Part shown: piece by piece, positions 63,314-64,000 of the stretch
Layout: every line of letters begins with the position of its first letter
How positions within the stretch are numbered: the stretch's first letter is position 1
Assembly: GCA_024195585.1 (NCBI GenBank)
Contig: SWBL01000050.1
Coordinates: forward strand, 62,001-126,000
Source: Aureobasidium sp. EXF-3400
Taxonomy: Eukaryota; Ascomycota; Dothideomycetes; Dothideales; Saccotheciaceae
Direction of reading: 5' to 3'
DNA length: 64,000 nt
Translations under genes and position numbers: made by a program
Notes under the pieces: model-generated
The model's database searches: none
Told to the model about the DNA's origin: nothing
Seen by the model: the letters and a program-made list of their open reading frames with translations, nothing else

Positions 63314-64000
63314 ATGCAGGGGTGGTTATGACAATGTCGTTATGCACAGCGTGTTTTGTCGTTTCAGGGATTACTGCATGTTGGAAAAGACACCTTGATG
63401 ATCTGTGTTTCGTACACACAAGGCCGCCGGTCTTCTGTTTCGCGCCTGCTCTTTCTGGAGAAGGCGTGCAAAGTCGTTGTCAGAATCTGTCTCAAGTAGT
63501 CTGGAGAAGAGAGGGAAAGAACAAGTCGTTCTGTGTGGAGACGGTCAGTGGTAGGGCAGGTACATTTGTTGTTTGCATGTTTATGTCCCGTCTCGGCCTT
63601 TCGGCTGTCGTCGACTTTGCCCTGCAAAAGTCTAATTTCCCTTTGTTTTAAAACGTGCTTGCTTCCCAATTGCTACCTACTGAGTAGGTATCATCCGCAT
63701 TATCATTCAGGCCGCCCGTTACAACTGCGTCAATCTCCTTTCTTCTTCATGTGAGAGATTGACATTCTGCTGCCACAACTACCTGGACGCTTGAGATGTA
63801 CATGCTGCCCCTCCACACACCGCCCTGCCAAGCCCTATACACCGCCCCTGCAAACCAGACATTGTCAAAATCTCAAACAACTAGACACATCTTAACTCTG
63901 GCAATTGTCGGACTGTCTTTTAGTCTCTGCCCCACTCATGTCGAATGCTTGTGTCAACAAACAGCAACCGCGGTGTCACAAGCACAAAATCCTTTGCACA
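63314..64000. promoter_or_regulatory. Upstream region of the coiled-coil gene and end of window
   Basis: About 690 bp with no supported gene. A perfect 17-base palindrome, TACCTACTGAGTAGGTA (63674-63690), stands out about 360 bp upstream of the ATG at 63313. A pair of related words (caatctc / gagattg) flanks 63734-63760. The last 300 bp could lead into a plus-strand gene beyond the window. Confidence 0.4.

Noticed and set aside
1..64000. CRISPR arrays, rRNA genes, intact tRNA genes
   Set aside because: I saw no regular spaced repeats, no rRNA-like sequence and no cloverleaf with good stems on either strand while reading through; a dedicated scan (tRNAscan-SE, Infernal) would settle this.

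Overview
The window is nuclear DNA of a filamentous ascomycete (Pezizomycotina). Dothideomycetes is my best guess, by inference only. The evidence is many short GT-AG introns (about 46-67 nt, one of 151 nt), intron-split housekeeping genes with fungal orthologues (Pol III subunit RPC6, proteasome alpha-2, RAD7, MTC1), F-box-like 'LPSELRIKIY' proteins, Ct-rich leaders before start codons, and no operons, Shine-Dalgarno sites or CRISPR. Several gene models below join exons that I placed by hand. In each, the summed exon length is a multiple of three and the reading frame is kept.

Layout. 1-1152: the 3' part of an amidase gene. About 1.2-10.9 kb: a gene graveyard of decayed coding pieces on the + strand, including an SNF2-helicase fragment, two BTB/POZ fragments in tandem, F-box-like fragments, a coiled-coil piece and several unidentified pieces, broken by stops and frameshifts. 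10.9-14.5 kb: three intact small genes (an uncharacterised three-exon gene, a GNAT acetyltransferase, a Cys-containing protein). 14.5-17.2 kb: non-coding, with a degenerate tandem repeat and a diverged duplication.

From 17 kb on the window is ordinary, compact euchromatin: secreted or vacuolar M28 aminopeptidase, RPC6, a large RGG/Q-rich protein divergent from MTC1, a GFA-fold protein, a DAL5-type MFS transporter between two long non-coding stretches, an HSPA12-like Hsp70, two orphan genes ending tail to tail 20 bp apart, a membrane RING-CH E3 ligase divergent from proteasome PRE8, two zinc alcohol dehydrogenases of different classes with two orphan genes between them, and RAD7.

52.9-59.6 kb holds three membrane-protein genes in a row: an aquaporin-like channel with altered NPA boxes, an orphan protein with about seven membrane segments, and an ArsB/CitT-type permease. 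A cupin gene and a long coiled-coil protein with a C-terminal membrane anchor follow. I see no biosynthetic cluster and no clear new multi-gene system. The most unusual items are the relic field, the aquaporin with NPV/NPT boxes and a long cytosolic head, the 20-nt exon and acidic/basic insert in proteasome alpha-2, and the orphan genes.
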